Shown here: positions 15,831-24,280 of the stretch, in pieces
Layout of the letters: each line of letters begins with the position of its first letter
How positions within the stretch are numbered: position 1 is the stretch's first letter
Assembly (NCBI GenBank): GCA_030531555.1
Contig: JAUNNI010000030.1
Location: 1-32,025 of the forward strand
Reading direction: 5' to 3'
Origin: Eubacteriales bacterium
GTDB taxonomy: Bacteria > Bacillota > Clostridia > Lachnospirales > Lachnospiraceae
Length of the DNA: 32,025 bases
The notes under the pieces: model-generated
Told to the model about the DNA's origin: nothing
Seen by the model: the letters and a program-made list of their open reading frames with translations, nothing else
Databases searched by the model: none
Translations under genes and position numbers: made by a program

Positions 15831-16844
15831 ATGAAGATTTTAGTAGCAGGTGGCGCTGGTTACATCGGTAGCCATACATGTGTAGAATTATTAAACCAGG
15901 ATTATGAAGTTGTTGTTGTGGACAATCTTTACAATTCCTGTGAAGAAGCATTAGAGCGTGTAAAAAAGATCACAGGCAAAGACCTTACCTTCTATGAAGG
16001 TGACCTCTTAGATGCCCCATTCCTTGATGAAGTATTTGCAAAAGAAAAACCAGATGCGGTTATTCATTTTGCAGGATATAAAGCCGTTGGAGAATCCGTA
16101 TCCAAACCTTTGGAATACTATCATAATAATTTAACAGGTACCTTCCTTCTCTGTGATGCCATGCGTAAAAATGGATGTAAGAAGATCGTATTCAGCTCTT
16201 CTGCAACCGTTTATGGGGATCCTGCAGAGATTCCAATTACAGAGAATTGTCCAAAAGGTCAGATTACCAATCCATATGGTCAGACAAAAGGCATGATCGA
16301 ACAGATTTTAACCGATTTATGTGTCAGCGATCCAGAATGGAATGTGACACTTCTTCGTTACTTTAACCCAATCGGTGCGCATCCATCCGGCTTAATCGGG
16401 GAAGATCCAAAAGGTATTCCAAATAACTTAGTTCCTTATATTGCTAAGGTAGCTGTTGGCAAATTAGATAAGCTTGGCGTTTTCGGTGACGATTATGATA
16501 CCCATGATGGTACAGGCGTAAGAGATTATATTCATGTTGTGGACCTTGCCATCGGTCATATCAAAGCCATCGAACATTTAAAAGAAGGCGTAAGTATCTA
16601 CAACCTTGGAACAGGTCAGGGATACAGCGTTCTTGACGTAGTAAAAGCTTATGGAAAAGCTTGCGGCAAAGAAATCCCTTACGAAATCAAGGCACGCCGT
16701 CCGGGCGATATCGCAACTTGCTATTCGGATCCTGCGAAAGCAGAAAAAGAACTTGGTTGGAAGGCACAGTATGGAATTGAGGAAATGTGTGCAGATTCCT
16801 ATCGTTGGCAGTCTGGCAATCCAGATGGTTATGTAACAAAATAA
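15831..16844 (+). CDS. galE: UDP-glucose 4-epimerase
   Basis: GalE interconverts UDP-glucose and UDP-galactose for galactose use and surface glycan synthesis. The 337-residue product is an extended SDR with the NAD motif [10 protein letters not shown] (7-16), the [10 protein letters not shown] segment with the catalytic Ser/Thr region, and the catalytic pair Tyr149-x-x-x-Lys153 in NPYGQTKGM. The ending [20 protein letters not shown] followed by YRWQ is typical. GGAGGAG (15819-15825) supports the ATG at 15831; an in-frame upstream ATG at 15816 is less well placed. No other Leloir genes adjoin. Confidence 0.95.
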   Translation: MKILVAGGAGYIGSHTCVELLNQDYEVVVVDNLYNSCEEALERVKKITGKDLTFYEGDLLDAPFLDEVFAKEKPDAVIHFAGYKAVGESVSKPLEYYHNNLTGTFLLCDAMRKNGCKKIVFSSSATVYGDPAEIPITENCPKGQITNPYGQTKGMIEQILTDLCVSDPEWNVTLLRYFNPIGAHPSGLIGEDPKGIPNNLVPYIAKVAVGKLDKLGVFGDDYDTHDGTGVRDYIHVVDLAIGHIKAIEHLKEGVSIYNLGTGQGYSVLDVVKAYGKACGKEIPYEIKARRPGDIATCYSDPAKAEKELGWKAQYGIEEMCADSYRWQSGNPDGYVTK

Positions 16845-16878
16845 AAATGATCATATTGGATTAAAGGGGACACAGATT

Positions 16879-18660
16879 ATGAAAAAAGAATTGTGCTTAT
16901 TGCGCGAACAGATGAAAAAACATAATATTCAGGCATATTTAATCCCTACAGATGATTTCCATGGATCCGAATATGTTGGAGAATATTTCAAATGCCGCAG
17001 TTTTATCTCCGGTTTTACCGGTTCTGCCGGAACCCTTCTTGTGATGGAGGATATGGCAGGTCTTTGGACAGACGGCAGATATTTCATACAGGCAGCATCC
17101 CAGCTTGCCGGTTCAGGAATTAGTTTATATAAGATGGGAGAGCCGGGGGTTCCAACCATTGCGGAATATTTAAAAGAAAACTTAAAAGAAGGCATGACTT
17201 TTGCCTTTGATGGTCGCTGTATGATGGAAAGCAATGCCGACGTATATCGTGAAATTGTCACAGAAAATGGTGCTTCCATCGAGACCGGTTACGATCTGGT
17301 GGATGCTATCTGGGAAGATCGTCCATCCCTTTCCAAAGAACCAGCCTGGATTTTAGAAGAAAAATATAGTGGAAAAAGCAGCAGAGAAAAGATTGCTGTC
17401 ATCCGTCAGGAAATGGAAGAGAAAAAAGCAGATTATTTCCTTTTAGCTTCCTTAGATGATATCTGTTGGCTTTTGAATGTTCGTGGCAATGATGTGTTAT
17501 GTACTCTGGTTGTCTTAAGCTACCTGCTCATGACACAGGAAGAAGTCACCTGGTATGTGCAGAGTGCCTGCCTTACCGATGATGTTCGTGCCATGTTAGA
17601 AAAGGATAAGATCATCGTAAAAGAATACGAAGCAATTTATGAAGATCTTGAAAAAATCCCTGCAGGTGCTTCCGTTCTTTATCAGCCATCCAAAACCAAT
17701 GCGGCTCTTTGCGATAAGATTGCAGACGGAGTGAACCAGATAAAAGATACCAATCCAACAGAATATCATAAAGCAGTGAAGAATTCTGTGGAGGTGGAAA
17801 ATGAGCGTATTGCTCATATTAAAGATGGGATTGCCTTAACCAGATTTATGTATTATCTGAAGACAAAGGCCATTGAAAATGGAGAGTCTGAAGTAAGTCT
17901 TGGCGATAAGTTAGTGGAACTTCGTAAAGTAGACGAACACTACGTAGAAGAAAGCTTCTCTCCAATCGTCGGTTATGAGGAGCATGGTGCCCTTCCACAT
18001 TATAGTGCAAAGCCAGAAACTGACCGAAAAATCGAAGAGAAAGGTTTTCTTCTTGTGGATACCGGTGGCCATTATCTTGAAGGTACCACAGATACCACCC
18101 GTACTTTTGTTATGGGCCCAATTAGTGACAAAGAAAAAGAATTATACACAGCTGTTTTACGCGGACATATCAATCTGTCTGCCGCTCGCTTCCTTCCAGG
18201 ATGTACCGGCCGAAATTTAGATATTCTCGCCCGTACTCCACTTTGGGATCTTGGTTATGACTATAATCATGGCACTGGCCATGGTGTTGGATACCTTCTT
18301 AATGTACATGAAGGACCAAACTCTTTCCGCTATCGTAAAATGGCTACCAAAAACAGCGACTGTGTCATGGAAGAAGGCATGATTACGTCCAATGAACCAG
18401 GCGTTTATCTTGAAGGTGAATTCGGAGTTCGTCTGGAAAATATGGTGGTATGCTGCAAAGATGAAAAATATCAGCCATTCTTATGTTTTGAATCTCTGAC
18501 CATGGTTCCATTTGAAAAAGAAGCAATTTTAGTGGAAAGAATGACCGAGAAAGAGATTCAGTGGCTCAATGAATATCATGCAACTGTTTATGAAAAAGTT
18601 TCACCTGCACTTAGTGAGGAAGAAAAAGCATGGCTTTGTGATGTGACAGCACCACTTTAA
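16879..18660 (+). CDS. Xaa-Pro aminopeptidase (M24B metallopeptidase)
   Basis: This cytosolic enzyme removes N-terminal residues before proline. The 593-residue, three-domain form matches the long aminopeptidase P type. It has two creatinase-like N-terminal domains (about 1-310) and a C-terminal pita-bread domain. All five metal ligands are readable: Asp394 in LVDTGGHYLEG, Asp405 in TTDTTRTF, His468 in NHGTGHGVG, Glu506 in SNEPGVYLEG and Glu520 in RLENM. A ribosome site AAAGGGGA lies upstream. It follows galE by 34 bp and may share its transcript. Confidence 0.94.
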   Translation: MKKELCLLREQMKKHNIQAYLIPTDDFHGSEYVGEYFKCRSFISGFTGSAGTLLVMEDMAGLWTDGRYFIQAASQLAGSGISLYKMGEPGVPTIAEYLKENLKEGMTFAFDGRCMMESNADVYREIVTENGASIETGYDLVDAIWEDRPSLSKEPAWILEEKYSGKSSREKIAVIRQEMEEKKADYFLLASLDDICWLLNVRGNDVLCTLVVLSYLLMTQEEVTWYVQSACLTDDVRAMLEKDKIIVKEYEAIYEDLEKIPAGASVLYQPSKTNAALCDKIADGVNQIKDTNPTEYHKAVKNSVEVENERIAHIKDGIALTRFMYYLKTKAIENGESEVSLGDKLVELRKVDEHYVEESFSPIVGYEEHGALPHYSAKPETDRKIEEKGFLLVDTGGHYLEGTTDTTRTFVMGPISDKEKELYTAVLRGHINLSAARFLPGCTGRNLDILARTPLWDLGYDYNHGTGHGVGYLLNVHEGPNSFRYRKMATKNSDCVMEEGMITSNEPGVYLEGEFGVRLENMVVCCKDEKYQPFLCFESLTMVPFEKEAILVERMTEKEIQWLNEYHATVYEKVSPALSEEEKAWLCDVTAPL

Positions 18661-18701
18661 AAGACTATTTACAATTATATTTTGAAAAAATATTATGTAT
18701 T

Positions 18702-18748
18702 TTAACGCTATATTTTGTAGGATCATTTCTTGTAAAGTATAGCGTTAA
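18702..18748. repeat. Perfect 11-bp inverted repeat between genes
   Basis: TTAACGCTATA (18702-18712) and TATAGCGTTAA (18738-18748) are perfect inverted copies separated by 25 bases, in the 200-bp gap after the aminopeptidase gene. No T-run follows on the plus strand. It is either an unusual terminator-like hairpin or an operator just upstream of the next promoter (18771-18799). Confidence 0.6.
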
Positions 18749-18770
18749 TTATGACCATAGAAACAGACTC

Positions 18771-18799
18771 TTGAAAAGCAATATATTTTTTGATATACT
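18771..18799 (+). promoter_or_regulatory. Sigma-A promoter of the LCP/LytR_C gene
   Basis: TTGAAA (18771-18776) and TATACT (18794-18799) are separated by 17 bases, close to consensus. The ribosome site AGGAGG follows at 18847-18852 before the ATG at 18861. Confidence 0.7.
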
Positions 18800-18860
18800 A
18801 AACGAATGATAAGATAGGACAATCATGTATAGAATATAATGCAAATAGGAGGACATCACG

Positions 18861-20189
18861 ATGAAACCAAGTTTAGGAAAACTTATTTTTTCCATCATAT
18901 CCAAGGTTCTGGTCGTAGCGATTCTTATGGCTGGCATCGGCTTTGGTTCCTATCAGGGAGTAACTTATTATCTTACAGGTAAGTTTGCAGACCTGAATGA
19001 AGACGAACAGGCAGATGGCAGCAAAACTACAGAAGCCAAAAAACAGGAAGAAGTGAAGGATGAAGATGTTGAAAGTTCTCTTCTTTTTGTGGATAGCGAA
19101 GATGGAATGCATACATACATTATCATGTCTATTGTAAATGTAGATACCAATGCCATGGATATCATCTATATTCCTGAAAATGCACAGGTTCAGGTTGGAA
19201 AGGACATTCAGAAAAAACTTTCCAAAAAAATGGAGGGAATCAGTGGTGCAGTAGAATTCCGAGATGTGGAACGTATCTACGGAGATGAAAAGTATGAAAT
19301 TATCACAGAAATCATTGAAGAGATGACAGCTGTTGAGATTGATGGATGGGATCACATGAGTGCTAAGAATGCAGTGTCTTTTTTAGATTCTGTTAGTCAT
19401 GTAAGCATGTCCTTTACAGATTCTTTCTCATATCGCAATGCGAAAGGTGAGCTTTGCGTAATCGATGAAGGTGAACAGCCATTGGATGGTAAACAGGCCA
19501 TGGCTTATATCACATATCTTGATGGAACCAGCAGTCAGGAATCCAATCGTTTGGAACGTTCTAACACATATTTAGAAAAATTCTTTAAACGTATGCTTGC
19601 AAAGAAAAAGGTAAGCAAGATTATAGAAACATATTCTGGTTTGGTAGAATCATCCAAAGGACGTTCTTATGATGCTTTAGAAGCTGCATTAAAAGAAGGA
19701 AAGACAAAAGATTCCATGACATTCCGTATCCTTCAGGGTGGGGAAACCGACAAGGTATTTGCCATTGATTCTCAGAAAGCACAGCTTCAGATTTCTACTT
19801 TGATGAAACAGGCAGCATCTTATAAAAAATCCAGCAAGCTTGGAAAAGATTCGGATGATGATTCCAAAGAAACTTCATTCGATGAAGAAAAGGCAGATTC
19901 CAAAGATCTTTCCATCGAGATTTACAACGTTGCATATGTGCAGGGAATTGCCGGTGAATGGCAGAGTTATTTAGAAGACAAAGGATATAATATTACTCTT
20001 GTCGATACTTATCAGCAGGAAGGACCGATTTCTACAACAAGAATTAAAGTTGTAAAAGATGGAATCGGAGAAGATTTGTTAGAATTCTTCCCTGGAGCAG
20101 AAATTTCCGTGGGATCCATTGATACCGGTGGAGATATCCAGATTTACATTGGTACAGATCATGCATCTGTAAGTGGTGAATCCGAATAA
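18861..20189 (+). CDS. Membrane-anchored LCP-like protein with LytR_C domain, apparently degenerate
   Basis: The 442-residue protein has one N-terminal membrane anchor (about 8-35), then an acidic linker. A domain laid out like LytR-CpsA-Psr (LCP) proteins follows (about 70-270), then a second acidic linker and a C-terminal LytR_C domain (about 345-435; IEIYNVAYVQGIAGEWQSYL). LCP enzymes attach glycopolymers to peptidoglycan using conserved Arg/Asp residues. Here the usual PRD-type motif reads IYIPENAQV, and the later Arg-rich catalytic segment is reduced to ESNRLERSN. Phosphotransferase activity is therefore doubtful and a scaffolding or regulatory role is as likely. It has its own promoter and is followed by a glycosyltransferase-like gene, fitting a cell-envelope unit. 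Confidence 0.72.
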   Translation: MKPSLGKLIFSIISKVLVVAILMAGIGFGSYQGVTYYLTGKFADLNEDEQADGSKTTEAKKQEEVKDEDVESSLLFVDSEDGMHTYIIMSIVNVDTNAMDIIYIPENAQVQVGKDIQKKLSKKMEGISGAVEFRDVERIYGDEKYEIITEIIEEMTAVEIDGWDHMSAKNAVSFLDSVSHVSMSFTDSFSYRNAKGELCVIDEGEQPLDGKQAMAYITYLDGTSSQESNRLERSNTYLEKFFKRMLAKKKVSKIIETYSGLVESSKGRSYDALEAALKEGKTKDSMTFRILQGGETDKVFAIDSQKAQLQISTLMKQAASYKKSSKLGKDSDDDSKETSFDEEKADSKDLSIEIYNVAYVQGIAGEWQSYLEDKGYNITLVDTYQQEGPISTTRIKVVKDGIGEDLLEFFPGAEISVGSIDTGGDIQIYIGTDHASVSGESE

Positions 20190-20247
20190 TTCAGAGAGAA
20201 AACAAAACGAAGGCGATAGGGTTAGGACGCGAAGAAAGGAACAGTAT

Positions 20248-21054
20248 ATGAAAGAGCATACCAGAAAAAAGGTGAATGTGTTTGGAGTAGACGTCTCGGT
20301 AATGCGCCCGGATAAAGCAGTTAATATTACCTTAAATTACATTAACCGAAAAGAACTGAATAAAATTTATTTCCATACGGCAGCCAGCTCCTTATTCTGT
20401 CAGACAAGAGAGTGGGCTGCACAATGGATTGACTCCTGTGATCTTGTGTTTTCTGGTGATAGAGCCTTAGAAGAGCATACAAGCTCTAAGGATTCTGTAG
20501 GTAATCCAGAGAAATCTTCACATGATTTGTTCGCAGATCTCTATATTAAACGATTATTCTACCGCATGAACAAAGAATCCAGAGAAATCTTTGTAATCAT
20601 GTCAACGGAAGAGCATCTTACTGCTTTGAAGGAGTACATGCATGAGAGTTATCCGGAGATTCTGGTGGAAGGAGCCGTGATCACAGAAGGCAGCAGTGCG
20701 GAATCTGAGAAGGTTGTCAACGAAATCAATGGTTTGATTCCCGATGTTGTGTTTGTGTGTTTAGACTCTGAGAAGCAGCTGACTTTGCTTCATGAATATG
20801 AGGCGATGATGAACACACATTTGATCGTTGGAATTGAGACAATTCAGCCCATGATTCAGACGGAAATGGAGATTATTCCAGGATGGGTGGAAACATTCCA
20901 TTTGACAGCTTTTTATAAATGGATTAAAAAAGAAGGAAAGATTCAGGAACAGATTGTTCATTCTTTATTCCGAAGAACCGTTCTTAAGGAAGAGGATTCT
21001 AATACAGAAGAAGATAAGAAAATCATTGAAAATCATGATGAAGGAGAAGAGTAA
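20248..21054 (+). CDS. WecG/TagA/CpsF-like (GT26) protein, degenerate
   Basis: The 268-residue product follows the WecG/TagA layout. It starts with VNVFGVDVSVMRPDKAVN, continues with an FHTAASSLF strand, DLVFSGD, a Rossmann-like IFVIMSTEEHL segment and PDVVFVCLDSEKQ, and ends with a helix near FYKWIKKEG where family members have an EW-x-R-x-x-x-E-P-x-R signature. The usual P-D-G around the catalytic Asp is altered to S-G-D, and the GLG-x-P-K-Q-E motif is lost. It may be an inactive or diverged N-acetylmannosaminyltransferase relative. The start at 20248 follows AAAGGA; an in-frame start at 20173 would lie inside the LCP gene without a ribosome site. Stop codon TAA lies in the terminator loop. 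Confidence 0.6.
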   Translation: MKEHTRKKVNVFGVDVSVMRPDKAVNITLNYINRKELNKIYFHTAASSLFCQTREWAAQWIDSCDLVFSGDRALEEHTSSKDSVGNPEKSSHDLFADLYIKRLFYRMNKESREIFVIMSTEEHLTALKEYMHESYPEILVEGAVITEGSSAESEKVVNEINGLIPDVVFVCLDSEKQLTLLHEYEAMMNTHLIVGIETIQPMIQTEMEIIPGWVETFHLTAFYKWIKKEGKIQEQIVHSLFRRTVLKEEDSNTEEDKKIIENHDEGEE

Positions 21055-21067
21055 TCTTCTCCTTTTT
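21043..21067 (+). terminator. Rho-independent terminator overlapping the stop codon
   Basis: GGAGAAGA (21043-21050) pairs perfectly with TCTTCTCC (21055-21062), loop GTAA, followed by five T. The loop contains the TAA stop of the preceding gene, so the coding end doubles as the terminator stem. Confidence 0.88.
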
Positions 21068-21237
21068 GTATAATATGTATAAATATAAAAAAAGATTCAT
21101 TATTATCTACAAAAAAAAAGATAAAAATTGTGCATTTCCCCTTTTATTTTTTCGCGTTTTGTATTAAAATACTAGAAAAGTAATCGTTTGGGAACAATAT
21201 TTCGCAAAAATGTTGAGAGACAGGGGAGATAAAAGAT

Positions 21238-22326
21238 ATGATTTCAAATCAGATTTTGCAAGACACAATAGATGGAATTAAAGCAATCACCAGGATTGAT
21301 TTATGTGTAATGGATACAGAAGGAAAACCACTTGCATCCACATTGACAGCAGTAGAAGAATATAAAGAAGCCGTATTGGTATTTGCAGAATCACTTGCGG
21401 AAAGCCAGGCATTACAGGGATATCAGTTCTTTAAAGTGTTCGATGATAACCAGCTCGAATACATTATTTTAGTAAAAGGTGAGACAGATGATGTATATAT
21501 GCTTGGAAAGATGGCAGCCTTCCAGATTCAGAGCCTTTTAGTTGCTTACAAAGAACGTTTTGATAAAGATAATTTTATTAAGAATCTTCTTTTAGACAAT
21601 CTTCTTCTTGTTGATATCTACAATCGTGCGAAGAAACTTCATATTGAAACAGATGTAAAACGTTGTGTCTTCATCATTGAAACACAAAATGAAAAAGATA
21701 ATAACACATTTGAAACAGTACGTAATATTTTCTCTGCTAAGTCCAGAGATTTCATCACAGCAGTCGATGAAAAGAATATTATCCTTGTGAAAGAAGTGAA
21801 AGCAGGAGAAAAGTATTCCGATTTGGATAAGACAGCAAAAGGTATCGTTGACATGCTTAACACAGAAGCGATGACGAAGGTTCATGTGGCATATGGTACC
21901 ATTGTCAATGAGATCAAGGAAGTTTCTCGTTCTTATAAAGAAGCAAAGATGGCTATGGATGTAGGTAAGATTTTCTACCAGGATAGCAATGTTGTTGCAT
22001 ACAATCGTCTTGGAATCGGACGTCTGATCTATCAGCTTCCTCTTCCATTATGTAAGATGTTTATTAAAGAAATCTTTGAGGGACGTTCCCCTGATGAATT
22101 CGATGAAGAAACACTTACAACCATCAACAAGTTCTTTGAAAACAGTCTGAATGTTTCTGAGACATCCAGACAGCTTTACATTCATAGAAATACATTGGTT
22201 TATCGTTTGGATAAACTTCAGAAGAGCACCAATTTGGATCTTCGAGTGTTTGAGGATGCGATTACATTTAAGATTGCTCTTATGGTTGTAAAATATATGA
22301 AATATATGGAAAGCATCGAGTACTAA
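21238..22326 (+). CDS. CdaR/PucR-type transcriptional regulator
   Basis: The 362-residue protein has an N-terminal sensory region (about 1-125), a GGDEF-like central domain of the CdaR type (about 130-260), and a C-terminal PucR HTH_30 domain. The last is shown by NKFFENSLNVSETSRQLYIH followed by RNTLVYRLDKLQK and ending ITFKIALMVVKYM. Relatives such as CdaR and PucR activate sugar-acid or purine catabolic genes. No such genes adjoin, so the target is unknown. It is monocistronic: terminators lie before (21043-21067) and after (22355-22397). GGGGAG precedes the ATG. The upstream region holds a CAATATTT/AAATGTTG near-palindrome (about 21197-21217) that could be an autoregulatory site; this is speculative. 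Confidence 0.85.
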   Translation: MISNQILQDTIDGIKAITRIDLCVMDTEGKPLASTLTAVEEYKEAVLVFAESLAESQALQGYQFFKVFDDNQLEYIILVKGETDDVYMLGKMAAFQIQSLLVAYKERFDKDNFIKNLLLDNLLLVDIYNRAKKLHIETDVKRCVFIIETQNEKDNNTFETVRNIFSAKSRDFITAVDEKNIILVKEVKAGEKYSDLDKTAKGIVDMLNTEAMTKVHVAYGTIVNEIKEVSRSYKEAKMAMDVGKIFYQDSNVVAYNRLGIGRLIYQLPLPLCKMFIKEIFEGRSPDEFDEETLTTINKFFENSLNVSETSRQLYIHRNTLVYRLDKLQKSTNLDLRVFEDAITFKIALMVVKYMKYMESIEY

Positions 22327-22354
22327 TTATTGATTCAAAAATATATGATATATA

Positions 22355-22397
22355 AGGTCTGCTGTCAGAAATCCTTTGGCGACAGCAGACCTTTTTT
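22355..22397 (+). terminator. Strong rho-independent terminator
   Basis: AGGTCTGCTGTC (22355-22366) pairs perfectly with GACAGCAGACCT (22381-22392), a 12-bp stem, followed by a T-run to 22397. It ends the regulator gene. Confidence 0.93.
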
Positions 22398-22447
22398 CGC
22401 ATCATAACATGAAAGCGAATATACTGAAGAGAAAGAAGGAATCAAAG

Positions 22448-23701
22448 ATGGAAGAAATGCAGAATGAATTTGAACTTGCTGAAAAGTCAAAACCTAAGAA
22501 ATCAAAAAAAGGTAGAAAACTTTTATGGGTTTTCATCACTGTGATTCTGATGGTTCTTACATTTTTCGGTGGAACAATTTATGGTGCTTATTTCTTGCTG
22601 AATGGCGCAGGAGAATCCATGGGATTCAATACCAACCGTGTCATGCAAAAATTATCTATTTTGGAACAATGTGTCAATCAATTTTATTATAATGATGTGA
22701 AAGCAGAAGATTTGGAAAATGGAGTGTATCAGGGCTTTATGAAGGCCTTGAAGGATCCATATTCTGAGTATTATACCGCAGAGGATTATCGACAGCTGAT
22801 GGAAGAAGATTCCGGAGAATACAAAGGAATCGGAATCACTGTGATAAAAAATACAAGCAACAATTATACCGAAATCGTTACGGTAAATAAAGGAGATCCA
22901 GCATATAATGCCGGAATCAAGGTGGGAGATTTTATCACGAAAGTAAATGGTCAGGATACGCAAGAGATGACTCTTCAGGAAGTAGTTGGTCTCATAAAGA
23001 CAGCGGATGACCCGGTTCAGATTACCATTTTCCGTGAAACAGGAGAAATGGAATTCTCGGTTTCCAAGAGTACCATTACCATCAATACGGTAGAATACTC
23101 CATGCAGGACAATCAGATCGGTTTGATCACGGTTTCTCAGTTCCTTGAAAATACCGATGAAATGTTCTTAAAAGCCGTTGCAGATTTGGAAAAGCAGGGG
23201 ATGAAAGGGCTTGTCATTGATCTTCGTGATAACGGAGGTGGCATGCTTGATACCTGTATTAACATGGTATCCCGTTTTATTGAAAAGGATAAGCTGATTG
23301 TTTACACAGAAACAAAAGATGGAAAGAAGACAGAATACAATAGTAATTCTTCCGATACTTTGAAGGTTCCTGTTGTTCTTCTGGTAAATGGAAATACAGC
23401 CAGTGCTTCTGAAATTATGACAGGATGTCTGAAGGATTACAATTTGGCAACGGTTGTTGGTACTAATACTTTCGGAAAAGGAATTGTTCAATCCATCATG
23501 CCGCTTTCAGATGGCTCCGCATTAAAACTTACGGTTTCTGCTTACTATACTCCAAGTGGTGTGAATATTCATAAAAAAGGAATCGCACCAGATGAAACCA
23601 TTGAAATGACAGATGAAGAATGGAAAAAAGCATTGGAAGATCCGTCCACGGATAAACAGATGAAACGTGCTTTTGAAATCATCAACGAATCCAATAAATA
23701 A
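22448..23701 (+). CDS. C-terminal processing peptidase (S41, CtpA/CtpB type)
   Basis: The 417-residue protein has a Lys-rich cytoplasmic start, one membrane helix (about 28-50), a PDZ domain (about 120-205; YKGIGITV, GIKVGDFITKVNG) and an S41 protease domain. The catalytic dyad is Ser319 in NGNTASASEIM and Lys344 in TNTFGKGIVQ, 25 residues apart as in E. coli Prc. It would act outside the membrane on envelope or signalling proteins. Relatives CtpB in Bacillus and DR-type CtpA process regulatory or wall proteins. Start at 22448 follows AAGGAAT; the in-frame upstream ATGs overlap the previous terminator. Confidence 0.93.
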   Translation: MEEMQNEFELAEKSKPKKSKKGRKLLWVFITVILMVLTFFGGTIYGAYFLLNGAGESMGFNTNRVMQKLSILEQCVNQFYYNDVKAEDLENGVYQGFMKALKDPYSEYYTAEDYRQLMEEDSGEYKGIGITVIKNTSNNYTEIVTVNKGDPAYNAGIKVGDFITKVNGQDTQEMTLQEVVGLIKTADDPVQITIFRETGEMEFSVSKSTITINTVEYSMQDNQIGLITVSQFLENTDEMFLKAVADLEKQGMKGLVIDLRDNGGGMLDTCINMVSRFIEKDKLIVYTETKDGKKTEYNSNSSDTLKVPVVLLVNGNTASASEIMTGCLKDYNLATVVGTNTFGKGIVQSIMPLSDGSALKLTVSAYYTPSGVNIHKKGIAPDETIEMTDEEWKKALEDPSTDKQMKRAFEIINESNK

Positions 23702-23736
23702 AAAACAAAATCGCGAATCCATTCGGATTCGCGATT
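23701..23736 (-). terminator. Minus-strand terminator of the DUF5721 gene
   Basis: AATCGCGAATCC (23709-23720) pairs perfectly with GGATTCGCGATT (23725-23736), loop ATTC. On the minus strand the stem is followed by TTTTGTTTTT. The plus strand has no T-run, so it mainly serves the minus-strand gene ending at 23755. Confidence 0.8.
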
Positions 23737-23754
23737 CGAAGTCTTAGGAAAAAA

Positions 23755-24237
23755 TTATTGAATCTCCAATTTCTGTAAAAAGGAACGGATATAATCTTCA
23801 AAGACATAATCAAGACTTTTATCCATGGAGAAAGTACGATATGATATTCCTGTGGTAATCAGAAGATTATTGGGATCATAAAGGATATTGATATACATAC
23901 CTTCAATATCCTCATTGCGGAAAGACCCCCCGCTCTTTTCTAAAAAGCGAAGAATGGAGCTTCTTGGCACAGCCAGAATGATTTTACATCCGAGAGGAAG
24001 ACGATTTCCCTTGATGAGAGAAAAAATCTTTGGTCGGACTTCTTTCCAGTAACTATATTCACGGACCAGGGAATGCTGGGTATCCGTATCAAAAAAATCT
24101 TTATTCAAATGACCATCAATATGGTAGGATATGCCCATCTTGACGGAGGCTTCTACCAGATAAAAACGGTCGAAAGACTCATTGGATAATAGATGGGACA
24201 TAAAGGTTTTCACATCGTTTATCGATAAGGAAAGCAT
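23755..24237 (-). CDS. DUF5721-type conserved protein
   Basis: This 160-residue protein resembles a family I know mainly from Lachnospiraceae, usually annotated DUF5721. Recognisable segments are MLSLSINDVKTFMSHLL, FYLVEASVKMG, DGHLNKDFF, LIKGNRLPLGCKIIL and a C-terminal TGISYRTFSMDKSLDYVFED. It has no signal peptide, membrane segment or known catalytic motif. AAAGGAG precedes the ATG. It is divergent from the M18 aminopeptidase gene with only 43 bp between, so the two promoters must overlap each other or the coding ends. The function is unknown. Confidence 0.78.
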   Translation of the reverse strand: MLSLSINDVKTFMSHLLSNESFDRFYLVEASVKMGISYHIDGHLNKDFFDTDTQHSLVREYSYWKEVRPKIFSLIKGNRLPLGCKIILAVPRSSILRFLEKSGGSFRNEDIEGMYINILYDPNNLLITTGISYRTFSMDKSLDYVFEDYIRSFLQKLEIQ

Positions 24238-24280
24238 GGGATTTCTCCTTTATGTTTTTAATGAGATAATAGCATAAACC

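Noticed and set aside
23755-24280. Toxin-antitoxin or defence pair at the divergent DUF5721/M18 junction
   Set aside because: The M18 aminopeptidase has a full housekeeping active site and the DUF5721 protein shows no nuclease or toxin motif.
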